From Sandaracinaceae bacterium (lineage in GTDB: Bacteria; Myxococcota_A; Polyangia; Polyangiales; Sandaracinaceae), in the NCBI GenBank assembly GCA_040218145.1, contig JAVJQK010000009.1:1-42253 (forward strand): a stretch of DNA of 42,253 nt. Reading direction: 5' to 3'. The translations under genes were made by a program, and so were the position numbers. Below, piece after piece: positions 23,914-32,524 of the stretch. Within the stretch, counting starts at the first letter, position 1, and every line of letters starts with the position of its first letter. The notes beneath the pieces were generated by a model. That model ran no database searches. It was not told where the DNA came from and was given only the letters and a program-made list of their open reading frames with translations.

Positions 23914-25050
23914 ATGCAACGATCTCGTTCTCTCCGCCGCCTGGCCTCGCTCTCGACTACCTGTCTGGTCGCGGGGCTCTGGGCCGCCTGCAGCGAGCCC
24001 TCGCCCCCGCTCGTCGACGCGGGGGGAGACGCAGGGGTCGTCGCGCCCGTCGCCGACGCGGGCGAGCGCGACGCGGCCCGGGGCGATGACGGCGGGGGTG
24101 AGCCCCCCTCCGACGCGGGCAGCTCGGCCGGACCCATCCTCGGCACGGTCGCCGACGGGGAGGAGATCCGGATCCTCGGCCGCGAGTTCCCGGAGCGCGA
24201 GCACGCGCGCCCCCTGCTCTGGGCGGACTTCGAGGAGGGCACCGAGCCGACCGCCCTAGGTCGACTCACGGAGTGGGCGAGCTTCAACGGCGAGCGCACC
24301 GACGCCGAGCGCGCGCCCGGATCCGCGCACGCGATCCGCCTGGACCACGCAGCCAGCGGCGACGCCGCGGGCGGGAGCGTGTCGTTCGAGGGCGACCGCC
24401 TCTACATCTTCATCAAGCGCTTCGACGACACCGACATCACCGACCCCGGCTCCTGGGGCTCGAGAGGCTTCAACCACAAGACGATCCGACTGTGGAACCG
24501 GTGTGGCAGCGAGTGCGGGTATCGCCAGAACAACATCTACTTCGGCTATCAGGGGAGCGAAGGCGGCAACCCCCGCGTCGTGGCCGAGTACACTGGCGAG
24601 CGCACGGTCTGGGATGGGCCCGCGCCGACCGCGGGCGAATGGACGCAAGAGGAGTGGCTCTATCGGGCGGGAGACGTCGACGCGATGAACGGCACCTTCG
24701 ACCACGTCCGCGGCGGCGTCCCGCAGTGGGAAGGGCGCTTCCGCATGCGCACCAGCGAGTACCCCGGCCGCTACGACCGCGTGTTCTTCGACCAGGTCAG
24801 CAACGGGACCGGGCCCGGTCCCATCTACACCTATCACGACGACGTGTACGTCGACACGACCTGGACCCGCGTGATGATCACCGACGCGCCCACCCTCGCC
24901 GGGTCGCGGGTCCGGGAGATCCAGATCCCCCTGGAGTGGTCCGCCACCGAGATCCGCGTGCTCGTCCGCCAGGGCGCACACGACACGCTCGACGGCCGCT
25001 ACCTGCTCGTGATCGGCGAAGACGGCAGCGAGCAGTCCTTCCCGCTCTGA
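23914..25050 (+). CDS. Lipoprotein with Asp/Ala/Gly linker and beta-sandwich-like ectodomain
   Basis: 378 residues. The signal MQRSRSLRRLASLSTTCLVA continues to a lipobox-like WAAC (C26). A linker rich in D-A-G repeats follows (about 30-75). The ectodomain starts with an IPT-like strand and LLWADFEEGTEP. Aromatic-rich beta segments follow, such as RLYIFIKRFDDTDI, NNIYFGYQG and YTYHDDVYVDTTWTRVMI, ending with IQIPLEWSATEIRVLVRQG. This resembles carbohydrate-binding or lyase-type jelly-roll proteins, but no catalytic motif is recognised. ATG 23914 was chosen because it gives the lipoprotein signal; the frame is open far upstream without a plausible start. It is divergent from the GH38 gene. Confidence 0.82.
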   Translation: MQRSRSLRRLASLSTTCLVAGLWAACSEPSPPLVDAGGDAGVVAPVADAGERDAARGDDGGGEPPSDAGSSAGPILGTVADGEEIRILGREFPEREHARPLLWADFEEGTEPTALGRLTEWASFNGERTDAERAPGSAHAIRLDHAASGDAAGGSVSFEGDRLYIFIKRFDDTDITDPGSWGSRGFNHKTIRLWNRCGSECGYRQNNIYFGYQGSEGGNPRVVAEYTGERTVWDGPAPTAGEWTQEEWLYRAGDVDAMNGTFDHVRGGVPQWEGRFRMRTSEYPGRYDRVFFDQVSNGTGPGPIYTYHDDVYVDTTWTRVMITDAPTLAGSRVREIQIPLEWSATEIRVLVRQGAHDTLDGRYLLVIGEDGSEQSFPL

Positions 25051-25134
25051 CCCGGGCCACGGAGTCGCCGTCGTGGGCCGCGACTCGTTCTTCTTGCTCG
25101 GGTCGCGGTCATGGTGTGCCATGACCGGCGAGAC

Positions 25135-26082
25135 ATGGGGTCCCACGACGACATCCGCGCCGCCATCGGCGACACGCCGCTCCTGCCGCTGCGCCGCCTG
25201 GGCGCTGGCCTGCCCAACCCGGTCCTCGTGAAGTGCGAGCACCTGAATCCCGGCGGGAGCGTCAAGGATCGGCTCGCGATGGCGATCGTGAACGACGCCG
25301 AGGCGCGGGGCGTGCTGCGCGAGGGCGCGACCGTCATCGAGGCCACGGCGGGAAACACGGGCGTCGGGCTCGCCCTGTTCGCGGCCGTCCGCGGCTACGC
25401 GCTCGTGTGCGTGATGCCGGAGAAGATGAGCGTCGACAAACGCCGCGCGCTCACGGCCCTCGGCGCGCGCGTCATCGTCACCCGGAACGCCCCGCCGCAC
25501 GACCCCGACAACTTCCAGAACGTCGCCCGCGCGATGGCCGAGAAGGAGGGCTGGTTCCTCGCAGACCAGTTCAACAACCCGGTCAACGCGAGGGTTCACG
25601 AAGAGGACACGGGTCGAGAGATCCTCGAGCAGACACGAGGCCGGGTGGCGGCGTTCGTCGCCGGTGCGGGCACGGGCGGTACGATCAGCGGCGTCGGTCG
25701 CGCCCTGAAGCGCGCGAGGCCGGACACCCTCGTCGTGCTCGCCGACCCGGTCGGCTCCGGGCTCGCCGACTGGGTCGAGACGGGCACGCTGGGCCCGGAC
25801 GGCTCCTACGCCGTCGAGGGCATCGGCTCGAGCGCGCCGCCCGCGAACCTGCACCGCGACGTGATCGACGCCGCGGAGCGGATCTCCGACCAGGAGAGCT
25901 TCGAGACCGCGCGCCGACTCGTCGCCGAGGAGGGTCTCCTGGTCGGCGGAAGCGCGGGCACCAACGTCGCAGCGGCCCTCCGCGTCGCCGCGCGCAGCGA
26001 CATCGACGGCCCCGTCGTCACCGTGCTCCCCGACTCGTGGGACCGCTACTTCGCCACCGACTGGATGCGCGCCTGGTCGTGA
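25135..26082 (+). CDS. Cysteine synthase / cystathionine beta-synthase family PLP enzyme
   Basis: 315 residues from ATG 25135 (ATG 25111 is also in frame). Fold-type II PLP enzyme with all core motifs: NPGGSVKDR with Schiff-base K44, AGNTG (72-76) for the substrate carboxylate, GAGTGGTISG (178-187) for the PLP phosphate, and VGGSAGTN late in the chain. The family makes cysteine from O-acetylserine plus sulfide, or cystathionine from serine plus homocysteine. There is no C-terminal CBS domain and no typical CysE-binding context, so I cannot choose between the two activities. It stands alone, 84 bases after a lipoprotein gene. Confidence 0.93.
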   Translation: MGSHDDIRAAIGDTPLLPLRRLGAGLPNPVLVKCEHLNPGGSVKDRLAMAIVNDAEARGVLREGATVIEATAGNTGVGLALFAAVRGYALVCVMPEKMSVDKRRALTALGARVIVTRNAPPHDPDNFQNVARAMAEKEGWFLADQFNNPVNARVHEEDTGREILEQTRGRVAAFVAGAGTGGTISGVGRALKRARPDTLVVLADPVGSGLADWVETGTLGPDGSYAVEGIGSSAPPANLHRDVIDAAERISDQESFETARRLVAEEGLLVGGSAGTNVAAALRVAARSDIDGPVVTVLPDSWDRYFATDWMRAWS

Positions 26083-26133
26083 CGAGGCGTCGTGAGGGGA
26101 GCGCGCGGTGGCGGTCGATAGAGGGGAGAGCGC

Positions 26134-27408
26134 ATGCACGAACGCATCATCAAGGGGTTGAAGAGCAAGGACGAGGCGCGCTTCGAGGACGCGCTGGGCT
26201 CGCTGAGCGGCGCTGGCGCCGAGGCCTGGGATGCCGTGCTCGCGGGGGTCACCTGGGCGCGCTCCAAGTACGAGGATCGAGGTGAGCCCGGCGAGCTCTC
26301 GTTCGGCGCGCCGCTGAAGCCGCGGGGCGCCAGCGCGGAGCGCACCCGCGCGCGGATCCTCCGGCTCCTTCATCTCGCGCCCGCGGACGCCGACGTCGTC
26401 GCGCGGGTCCGGGACCGCGCCACCAGCCTGCTCGTGCGCTCGACCGAGCTGCCGATCGACCTGGCGTGGCTCTCGAACTGGCCCTCGCTGCGTCAGGTCG
26501 ACGTGCGGGGAGGGGCCTCGGTCCACGGGGCGGCGGCGGGGCTCGAGAAGCTGCGAGTCGAGCGCCTCCTGACGGAAGAGGCGCAGCTCGCCGCGATGAA
26601 GTCGCTCGAGCTCCTCGCGGTCTCGCGCGTGGAGCCCGATCTGTCGGTGACGCGCGTCGCGCCGTCGCTGCGCGAGCTGCGCGTCATGGCTGCGGAGGCC
26701 GACGCGTTGAGCGGGGTCGAGGCGGCGACGGCGCCCTCGCTCTGGCTCCGTGGTCGATTCCCGGAGCGGCTGCGCATCCACCAGGCCGTGGAGGACCTCC
26801 ACGTCCTCGACTGCCGGGGGCTCCGCTCGCTCGTGCTCCCGGACGGCGCCGCGATGAGGCGGATACGGCAGTGGTACGCGTCCGAGCCCACCGCGCTCTC
26901 GGCCGGCGAGCTGCCCGCGCTGCGCGAGCTGCACCTGACGCCCTTCGATCACGAGGACCTGACGCCGCTCGCGGGCGCGACGGCGCTCACCGTGCTGCGC
27001 GTGGGCGGCGCGAAGCTGCGCTCGCTGAGCGGGCTGCCGCGCCCGGAGCAGCTCGAGGAGCTCTCCGTCGCGGACGCGAACATCGCCTGGGACGCGCTGG
27101 CGGAGGCGCGCTCACTCCACACCTTCTCCGCCGGCACCTCGAACTGGTGGGACGCGGTCCCGATCCTCGAGTCGCTCCCCGACCTCCGCACGGTCCGGCT
27201 CGATGGCGCCAACGTCGAGGACACCCACGCGCTCCGCAACCTCCACCAGGTGACCAACCTGTCGATGGTGGGCTGCACGGGATTCCTCCAGGTCGACTGG
27301 CTGGGGCACCTCTCGAGCCTGGAGACGCTCGACCTGAGCCGGACGGGGATGACGCGCCGCGATCTGCCCTCGTCGCTCCGCGCTCGCGGCGTCCGCGTCA
27401 CGCTCTGA
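26134..27408 (+). CDS. Leucine-rich-repeat-like protein
   Basis: 424 residues, no signal peptide. ATG 26134 follows GAGGGGAGAG. After a helical N-terminus (about 1-100) come irregular LRR units: LAWLSNWPSLRQVDVRG, ALRELHLTPFDHEDLTPLAG, ALTVLRVGGAKLRSLSGLP, LPDLRTVRLDGANVEDTHAL, LHQVTNLSMVGCTG and LSSLETLDLSRTGMT. LRR proteins usually mediate protein binding. The N-terminal form resembles the variable LRR/Rpn-like proteins common in myxobacteria. It converges on a small lipoprotein gene with only 12 bases between stops. Partner unknown. Confidence 0.85.
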   Translation: MHERIIKGLKSKDEARFEDALGSLSGAGAEAWDAVLAGVTWARSKYEDRGEPGELSFGAPLKPRGASAERTRARILRLLHLAPADADVVARVRDRATSLLVRSTELPIDLAWLSNWPSLRQVDVRGGASVHGAAAGLEKLRVERLLTEEAQLAAMKSLELLAVSRVEPDLSVTRVAPSLRELRVMAAEADALSGVEAATAPSLWLRGRFPERLRIHQAVEDLHVLDCRGLRSLVLPDGAAMRRIRQWYASEPTALSAGELPALRELHLTPFDHEDLTPLAGATALTVLRVGGAKLRSLSGLPRPEQLEELSVADANIAWDALAEARSLHTFSAGTSNWWDAVPILESLPDLRTVRLDGANVEDTHALRNLHQVTNLSMVGCTGFLQVDWLGHLSSLETLDLSRTGMTRRDLPSSLRARGVRVTL

Positions 27409-27427
27409 GGATCGGCGCGCTCAGAGC
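27402..27427. terminator. Hairpin built from the stop codons of two convergent genes
   Basis: GCTCTGAG (27402-27409) pairs perfectly with CTCAGAGC (27420-27427) around a 10-base loop. Both arms contain a TGA stop: that of the LRR gene on the left and that of the leftward lipoprotein on the right. A symmetric hairpin at a convergent junction fits a bidirectional terminator. There is no T-tract. Confidence 0.5.
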
Positions 27428-27861
27428 TGCGCTGCGACCTGATTGACGATGTCTTGCGCGACCGCCTGGATGCGCCCGCCGCGGTCGCCGCCGCGGATCG
27501 TCGTGCTGTCGGTGTCGAACTGGGCCAGGACGTTCTGCGCGGGATCGAGCACCTGCACTACCGCGTGCATCCGGGTCGGGCCCCAGCGCCCGGAGCGGAA
27601 CTGCGTGAGGATCACGCGCACGAACGGGCCCTGGCCCGCCGGGTAGCTCGCGCGCAGCGCCGCCGCCATGTGGCCCGGCACCTGATACCGATCGAGCAGC
27701 CTGAGCCGGTCGCCCGGGATCTGGTTGCCGTAGACGACCTCGAAGCCCGACACGACGATCTGTCGGGAGGGGACGGGCGGGCGCACGTGGAAGCTCGCGC
27801 ACGCGCTCAGCGTGAGCATCGAGGCCAGACCGAGGAGGACGACGAAGGTCGCTCGCTTCAT
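27421..27861 (-). CDS. Small lipoprotein of unknown function
   Basis: 146 residues. Clear lipoprotein signal MKRATFVVLLGLASMLTLSAC with lipobox LSAC. The frame is open further upstream but only this ATG gives a signal. The mature domain of about 125 residues is alpha/beta: VVSGFEVVYGNQIPGDRL, HMAAALRASYP, VRVILTQFRSGRWGPTRMHA and VVQVLDPAQNVLAQF. A C-terminal amphipathic helix ends VAQDIVNQVAAQL. The strand-rich pattern with a terminal helix recalls DUF4410-like or LPS-assembly-type lipoproteins, but I cannot assign it. It lies 80 bases downstream of the AraC-family gene on the same strand. Confidence 0.8.
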   Translation of the reverse strand: MKRATFVVLLGLASMLTLSACASFHVRPPVPSRQIVVSGFEVVYGNQIPGDRLRLLDRYQVPGHMAAALRASYPAGQGPFVRVILTQFRSGRWGPTRMHAVVQVLDPAQNVLAQFDTDSTTIRGGDRGGRIQAVAQDIVNQVAAQL

Positions 27862-27941
27862 GCGCTCGACCCTACACGTTCCGCGCGACGTGAGGCGAGC
27901 GCCACGGGACCTCACGGGCCGAGCCGTCGGAGATCCGCGGG

Positions 27942-28916
27942 TCAGTGATCGAGCACCGCGCGCCGCGCGAAGGCGCCGGGTGGCTCGCCGCGCCAGCGTC
28001 GAAACGCGCGATGAAAGGCGCCGCGCTCTCCGTACGACACGCGTTGCGCCACCTCGTCGACGGGCACGCCCGCCCGGAGCAGCTCCTCCGCGCGCTCGCA
28101 GCGCGCACGGTCGGAGAGCGAGCGGAAGCTCTCGCCTTCGTCGCGCAGCCGCCGCTGGAGCGTACGGAAGGAGACCCCCAGCGCCTCCGCGACGCCCGCG
28201 CCGGAGAGCGCGTCGGCGTCGATGCACTGGCGGACGACCGCGAGCGCCCGCTCCGCCCACGAGCGCGGCGCGAGCTGGGCCGCGTCCGCCGCGGCCAGCG
28301 CGCAGAAGTGGGCGTGCATGCCCGGGTGCGCGCGCACGCACGGCGCGTCGAGGGTCCGGGTCGAGAGCACGATCGCGTCGCGAGCTCCGCGGCTCGGGCG
28401 ACAGCCGGTCAGGCGCTCGAGCGAGCGCGGGGCCAGCGCCGGCTCGCGGGTCGTCAGCGCGAGCACCCGCGGCGGGACGGTCGCGGCCTGGCGCAGGCAG
28501 GCGAAGAACTGCGCCATCGCCGCCTCGTCCGAGAGGCGCCGCCCCAGGCGCGTGGTGCGCGGGCGGTCGAGCACCAGGGTGACGCGCTCGTCGCCGCGCT
28601 CCACCCGCCACGCGCCGTCGCTGCTGACCAGGGCGTAGCAGCGGGCCGCGGCGTCGAGCCCGTCGAGCGCGGTCGGCGCGGTCATCGCGGCGAAGCCCAG
28701 CAGGCCCAGCTCGTCGAGCGCGATGCCGAGGCTCACCTCCTCCACGATCTTCTCGCCGCTCGCGCGATAGGCCTCCTCCCACGCCCGGTAGAGTCGGGAC
28801 GCGGAGACGCGCGGGCTCGACGGCGCCGGAGCGGGCGGGGCCGCGCCGAGCTTCGCGGCGGCCCGGGTGACGCGGCCGAGGGCCAGCGATTGCACAGTTT
28901 GGCTCAGGTCAGGCAT
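27942..28916 (-). CDS. AraC-family transcriptional regulator
   Basis: 324 residues from ATG 28916. The N-terminal domain (about 20-215) is of the OruR/ArgR-like effector type (LGIALDELGLLGFAAMTAPT; SDEAAMAQFFACLRQ). The C-terminal AraC double HTH is clear: GVAEALGVSFRTLQRRLRDE, then VDEVAQRVSYGERGAFHRAF followed by R-R-W-R-G-E-P-P-G, the usual second-HTH end. Such proteins are typically activators responding to a small molecule. It is divergent from a lipoprotein gene (start 29032), and the 115-base gap probably holds its operators. The downstream small lipoprotein may be in the same transcript. Confidence 0.92.
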   Translation of the reverse strand: MPDLSQTVQSLALGRVTRAAAKLGAAPPAPAPSSPRVSASRLYRAWEEAYRASGEKIVEEVSLGIALDELGLLGFAAMTAPTALDGLDAAARCYALVSSDGAWRVERGDERVTLVLDRPRTTRLGRRLSDEAAMAQFFACLRQAATVPPRVLALTTREPALAPRSLERLTGCRPSRGARDAIVLSTRTLDAPCVRAHPGMHAHFCALAAADAAQLAPRSWAERALAVVRQCIDADALSGAGVAEALGVSFRTLQRRLRDEGESFRSLSDRARCERAEELLRAGVPVDEVAQRVSYGERGAFHRAFRRWRGEPPGAFARRAVLDH

Positions 28917-29031
28917 GGGAGGGCTGGCAATGCAGGTCCGGTGCCGCGTGTCGCGAACCGCCCGATCGCTGTCGCGAACCGCCCTGGGGCGGGGCGCTGG
29001 CGATGCGTACTCCGAGAGCAGGAGGTTCCGA

Positions 29032-29961
29032 ATGTTCACCAAGACTCACATGCTTCTCTTGCTCTCGTACGCGCTCGCCATGACCGGGTGTGACTGTCAC
29101 GACGCGCCCGGCCAGGACCCCGATCCGGACGGCGGCGTCACCACGGACGCCGGCCCGGTCGAGCCGCCCTGGCCTTCGCTGATGGCGGCCGAGGGCGGAG
29201 GCCTCGTGCCGCCCGACCTCGACTGCCTCGGCCGCGAGCGCGCGCCCGTCGCTGGCCGATCGGTCGAGACGTCGAGCCCCGTCGTGCCCTTCGGCGCGCC
29301 GCCCAGCGTGACGCTGCCGGGCGTGCCCGCGCGCTTCTTCCTCGAGGACCGCGCGAGCGAGACGTGCGCGGCACCGGGCTGCGTGGCGACGCTGACCGAC
29401 GACGCGGGCGTGGCCACCGCGATGCTCCCCGACGGGGCCTGGGTCACGACCGAGGTGCCGGAGCTGAACGGCCCCGACCCGATGCGCTCCTTCATGCGCA
29501 CCCTCGAGATGCACTGGAAGGTGGGCGCCGAGGACACCATCAACACCCTCAATCGCGGCACCATCGCGGGCTTCGAGGCGCAGCTGGAGCGCTCGCTCGA
29601 TCCCGCGCGCGGCATCGCGGCGGGTCGCGTGCTCGACTGCCAGGGTCGGGCTCTCTCGGAAGCCAGGTTGCGGTACTTCGCCGCCGACGGCGCGGAGATC
29701 ACCGACGCGACGCTGGTCTACTTCGACGGCATGCTGCCGCCCGGCCTCGACCCCAGCGCGGAGGCGACGTCGAGCGACGGCCGCTACGCCGGGCTCGACG
29801 TCCCGCCCACCGCGACCCGTGTGGAGGCATGGGGCTCCCTCGACGGCTCCGCGCCGAGCCCGATCGCGTGTGAGCCGCTGCAGGTGGAGCCGGATACGCT
29901 GACCGTCCTGGTCCTCCGCCCGACGCGCGCCGACGCCCCGCCCGCTTGCGCGCGGCGCTGA
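29032..29961 (+). CDS. Lipoprotein of unknown function
   Basis: 309 residues. ATG 29032 has a perfect AGGAGG seven bases upstream, the best ribosome site in the window. Signal MFTKTHMLLLLSYALAMTGC gives a lipid-modified Cys20, followed by a short D-P-D-G-G-V-T-T-D-A-G linker. The mature part contains several carboxypeptidase-regulatory-like or Ig-like beta segments (AGRVLDCQGRALSEARLRYF, then SSDGRYAGLDVPPTATRVEA), suggesting a surface beta-sandwich. Four mature cysteines could form disulfides. It is divergent from the AraC regulator, which may control it. Confidence 0.83.
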   Translation: MFTKTHMLLLLSYALAMTGCDCHDAPGQDPDPDGGVTTDAGPVEPPWPSLMAAEGGGLVPPDLDCLGRERAPVAGRSVETSSPVVPFGAPPSVTLPGVPARFFLEDRASETCAAPGCVATLTDDAGVATAMLPDGAWVTTEVPELNGPDPMRSFMRTLEMHWKVGAEDTINTLNRGTIAGFEAQLERSLDPARGIAAGRVLDCQGRALSEARLRYFAADGAEITDATLVYFDGMLPPGLDPSAEATSSDGRYAGLDVPPTATRVEAWGSLDGSAPSPIACEPLQVEPDTLTVLVLRPTRADAPPACARR

Positions 29962-30095
29962 GCGCGCTCCCAGCCGAAGACGCTGCGCGCTCGCCCGCCG
30001 GCGGGTCGCGCGGCGTTCTTCTGCGTTCAGTCCCCGTGCAGCCGGCTCCACGCCGCGTTGGCGGAACAACGCGGGCGGGGCCGGGTTCTCTCTCC

Positions 30096-31724
30096 GTGAC
30101 CGAGCTCGCCCTCCTCGTCGGCCTCGCGCTCTGTGCGCTGGTCGTGGTGTTGTTCGTCGCTCAGCGAAGGCGCCGGTTCGCGCTCTGGGAGTCGGTCCGG
30201 TTCGCGTGGGGGCAGGGGCGGCGGACGGACCGCGAGGGGCGGGCGCTGGACGCGTGGCCGCGTCGGCTCGGCGACGTCGACGACGCGACCTGGGCCGACC
30301 TCGAGATGGACCGGGTCTTCGCGTGGGCCGACCGGACGCTCACCGCGCTCGGGGCACAGACGCTCTACGCCTGGCTGCGCCGCCCCGGGGAGGTCACGCG
30401 GCGTCGCGCGCTCGCGGAGAGGGTCGCGGCGAACGACGAGGCGCGCGCGTCGGCGCAGACTCCGCTCGCGGCGCTGGGCGACCGCGTGGGCTGGGACGCG
30501 GTGAGCCTCGCGAGCCGGCCACTCGCGCCGCTCCCCTTGCCCGCGTGGGCCTATCGCGCGGCCGTCGTCGGAGGGCTCGTCTTCTCCGTCCTCGCGCTCG
30601 TCCTCCCGAGCCTGCTGACGATCCTCCTCGCCGTCGCGTCCGTGGCCCTCAACGCGATCCTGCATCTCCGGGCGTCGTCGCGGATCGACGGAGCGATGGG
30701 CTCGCTCCGGGAGCTCGCGTCGGTGGTCTCGACCGCGCGCCGCGCGCACGCCGCGCTCGACGACGAGGCGCGCGACGTCTTCCAGGTGGGAGACGCGATC
30801 CGGCGCGCGTCGGCGGTGATGGCGAAGGGCGGCGTGGCGCTCCGTACTCCGCCCGGGGGCGACTCGTACGCCGAGATCCCGCTGGAGTACGCGCGCATCT
30901 TCCTGCTCCTCGACGTGCGCGCCTACCTCCGCACGGCGAAGGCGCTCGAGTCGGAGCGAGGCGCGGTGCTCGAGACGTTGCGCTTCCTCGGCGAGCTCGA
31001 CGCGGCCCTGTCGCTCGCGCACCTCGTCCGCCACGACGCGGGGCTCTGCGCGGCGACCGCGATCTCCGGGCCGCCGCGCCTCGAGGCGCGCGCGCTCGCC
31101 CACCCGCTCCTCGACGGCGCGGTCGCCAACGACGCGTCGCTCGGTCCGCGGGGCCTGCTCGTGACGGGCTCCAACATGGCCGGCAAGAGCACGTTCCTGC
31201 GGACCCTCGGCGTCAACGCCCTCCTCGCGCAGACGCTCGGGGTGGCCCGGGCGCGGGCGCTCCGGATGACACCGCTGCGCGTCTTCGCCTCGATGGGCGC
31301 CGACGACGATCTCCACGCGTCGGTGAGCCTCTACCAGGCCGAGGTGCTGCGCGTGCGGGAGCTCCTGCGCGCGTCGTACGACGCGCCGTGCCTGTTCCTG
31401 CTCGACGAGCTCTTTCGCGGCACCAACCCGCGCGACCGCGTGGCGGCCTCGAGCGCCGTCCTCGTGGAGCTCGCGCGCGGCCACCTCGTGATCGCGGCGA
31501 CGCACGATCTCGCGGTCGCGGACTTCACGGAGGGCGCCTTCGCGCTCGGGCACTTCTCGGAGGAGGTCGACGCGGAGCGCGTGACCTTCGACTACCGGCT
31601 CCGCCCGGGGCTCTCGCGGGGCGCCAACGCGCTTGCGCTCCTGAGCCGCTTCGGCTTCGGCGCCGAGCTCGTCGCCCGCGCCCAGCGCATCGCCTCGCTC
31701 CAGGCGCGTGACGACGCGGCCTGA
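30096..31724 (+). CDS. Membrane-anchored MutS-family ATPase
   Basis: 542 residues starting at GTG 30096 (weak ribosome site). An N-terminal membrane helix (LALLVGLALCALVVVLFVA) and a second hydrophobic stretch at about 155-190 precede a MutS-type core. The lever/clamp-like helical part spans about 200-330. The MutS ATPase domain has Walker A GSNMAGKST (about 357-365), Walker B LFLLDELFRGTN (about 431-442) and the H-motif IAATHDLAVADF. The mismatch-recognition and connector domains of MutS1 are absent. This matches the small membrane MutS-like group whose role is unknown; it is not classical mismatch repair. A short GC hairpin follows the stop at 31731-31743. Confidence 0.9.
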   Translation: MTELALLVGLALCALVVVLFVAQRRRRFALWESVRFAWGQGRRTDREGRALDAWPRRLGDVDDATWADLEMDRVFAWADRTLTALGAQTLYAWLRRPGEVTRRRALAERVAANDEARASAQTPLAALGDRVGWDAVSLASRPLAPLPLPAWAYRAAVVGGLVFSVLALVLPSLLTILLAVASVALNAILHLRASSRIDGAMGSLRELASVVSTARRAHAALDDEARDVFQVGDAIRRASAVMAKGGVALRTPPGGDSYAEIPLEYARIFLLLDVRAYLRTAKALESERGAVLETLRFLGELDAALSLAHLVRHDAGLCAATAISGPPRLEARALAHPLLDGAVANDASLGPRGLLVTGSNMAGKSTFLRTLGVNALLAQTLGVARARALRMTPLRVFASMGADDDLHASVSLYQAEVLRVRELLRASYDAPCLFLLDELFRGTNPRDRVAASSAVLVELARGHLVIAATHDLAVADFTEGAFALGHFSEEVDAERVTFDYRLRPGLSRGANALALLSRFGFGAELVARAQRIASLQARDDAA

Positions 31725-31765
31725 GCGAGTGGCCCGCCGGGCCGGGCTGTGCAAGAAGCCTCGCC

Positions 31766-32344
31766 ATGGACGAGCTCCCCCCGTTCCTCATCGTCGGTGA
31801 TCCGGCCCCCGCCGTCCTGGAGCCGCTGGTGCGCGCGTTCCAGGAGCACGCCGACGTGGTGCAGGTGAAGACGGCCGCCGAGGCGCTCGAGAACATCGGC
31901 GGCCGCGTGGCGAGCTGCGTCGTGGTCGATCCGGGCCTCGCCGACATGAACGCGTGGGACCTCTGCGGCTGGGTGCGTGCGCGCTGGCGCGACCTGCCCC
32001 TGATGGTCATCGACCACCCGGAGGTCGACCTGAGCGCCCTCCTCCTCGAGGAGCACGGGGCGGTCTGGACCATCCCCGACGCGCTCCGCTCGCGCATGAC
32101 GGATCCCTCGGTGCTGCGCTTCGACCCCGCCGACGAGGGCGGCTACTCGCCCGAGGCGGTGGCGGAGCAGCTGGGCATCACCGTCGCCGAGGTCGAGCGC
32201 GACCTGGCGGAGTCGCTCGAGAAGCTGGGCTACGACACCGTCGGGGAGATGCGCTTCCACATGCGCAACGCGCCCGCCAACCTGGACGAGCTCGAGGCCC
32301 CCGTCCACGTCCGCTTCGAGCCGGGCCCGATCGCGCAGGCGTAG
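31766..32344 (+). CDS. Degenerate response regulator with C-terminal helix-turn-helix
   Basis: 192 residues. Residues 5-115 follow a receiver fold: PFLIVGDPAPAVLEPLVRAF, then ASCVVVDPGLADMNAWDLCG with an aspartate at the phospho-acceptor position. The acidic pair near the N-terminus is reduced to G-D, and the Thr/Lys switch residues are not evident, so phosphorylation is doubtful. Residues 135-170 (SPEAVAEQLGITVAEVERDL) form a sigma/LuxR-like HTH. It starts 41 bases after the mutS-like gene and may be in its transcript. It ends before a structured convergent intergenic region. Confidence 0.8.
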   Translation: MDELPPFLIVGDPAPAVLEPLVRAFQEHADVVQVKTAAEALENIGGRVASCVVVDPGLADMNAWDLCGWVRARWRDLPLMVIDHPEVDLSALLLEEHGAVWTIPDALRSRMTDPSVLRFDPADEGGYSPEAVAEQLGITVAEVERDLAESLEKLGYDTVGEMRFHMRNAPANLDELEAPVHVRFEPGPIAQA

Positions 32345-32375
32345 ACAGAAGAACGCACGCGTCTCCAGCGAGGTT

Positions 32376-32521
32376 CCTTGCCCCTGCCCTTGCCCCTGCC
32401 CCTGCCCGCGGACCAGCGGGCCTGACTCGCCCCCCCCCCGCGGATTCAGTGGCCCTCTGCGGCCTCGGGATTCGAGAGAACAACGACGCGGGCAAGGGCA
32501 GGGGCAAGGGCACGGGCAAGG
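32376..32521. repeat. 34-bp inverted repeat of CCYTGC units with G-quadruplex potential
   Basis: The left arm (32376-32409) is built of CCTTGC/CCCTGC hexamers. The right arm (32488-32521) is its inverse with 32 of 34 positions matching. The 78-base loop contains a run of ten C (32430-32439). Read on the + strand, the right arm has G3-G4 runs separated by CA/CAA/CAC, a textbook G-quadruplex motif; the left arm has the same on the minus strand. It lies between the convergent ends of the response-regulator and cold-shock-fusion genes and probably acts at the RNA or DNA structure level, for example in termination or roadblocking. Confidence 0.75.
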
Positions 32522-32524
32522 GGG

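Noticed and set aside
24256-26952. 898-codon minus frame across three + strand genes
   Set aside because: Runs opposite a lipoprotein, a PLP enzyme and an LRR-like gene; shadow composition.
31731-31743. GGCCC-GCC-GGGCC hairpin after the mutS-like gene as terminator
   Set aside because: Only five pairs, no T-tract, and the next gene starts close by in the same direction.
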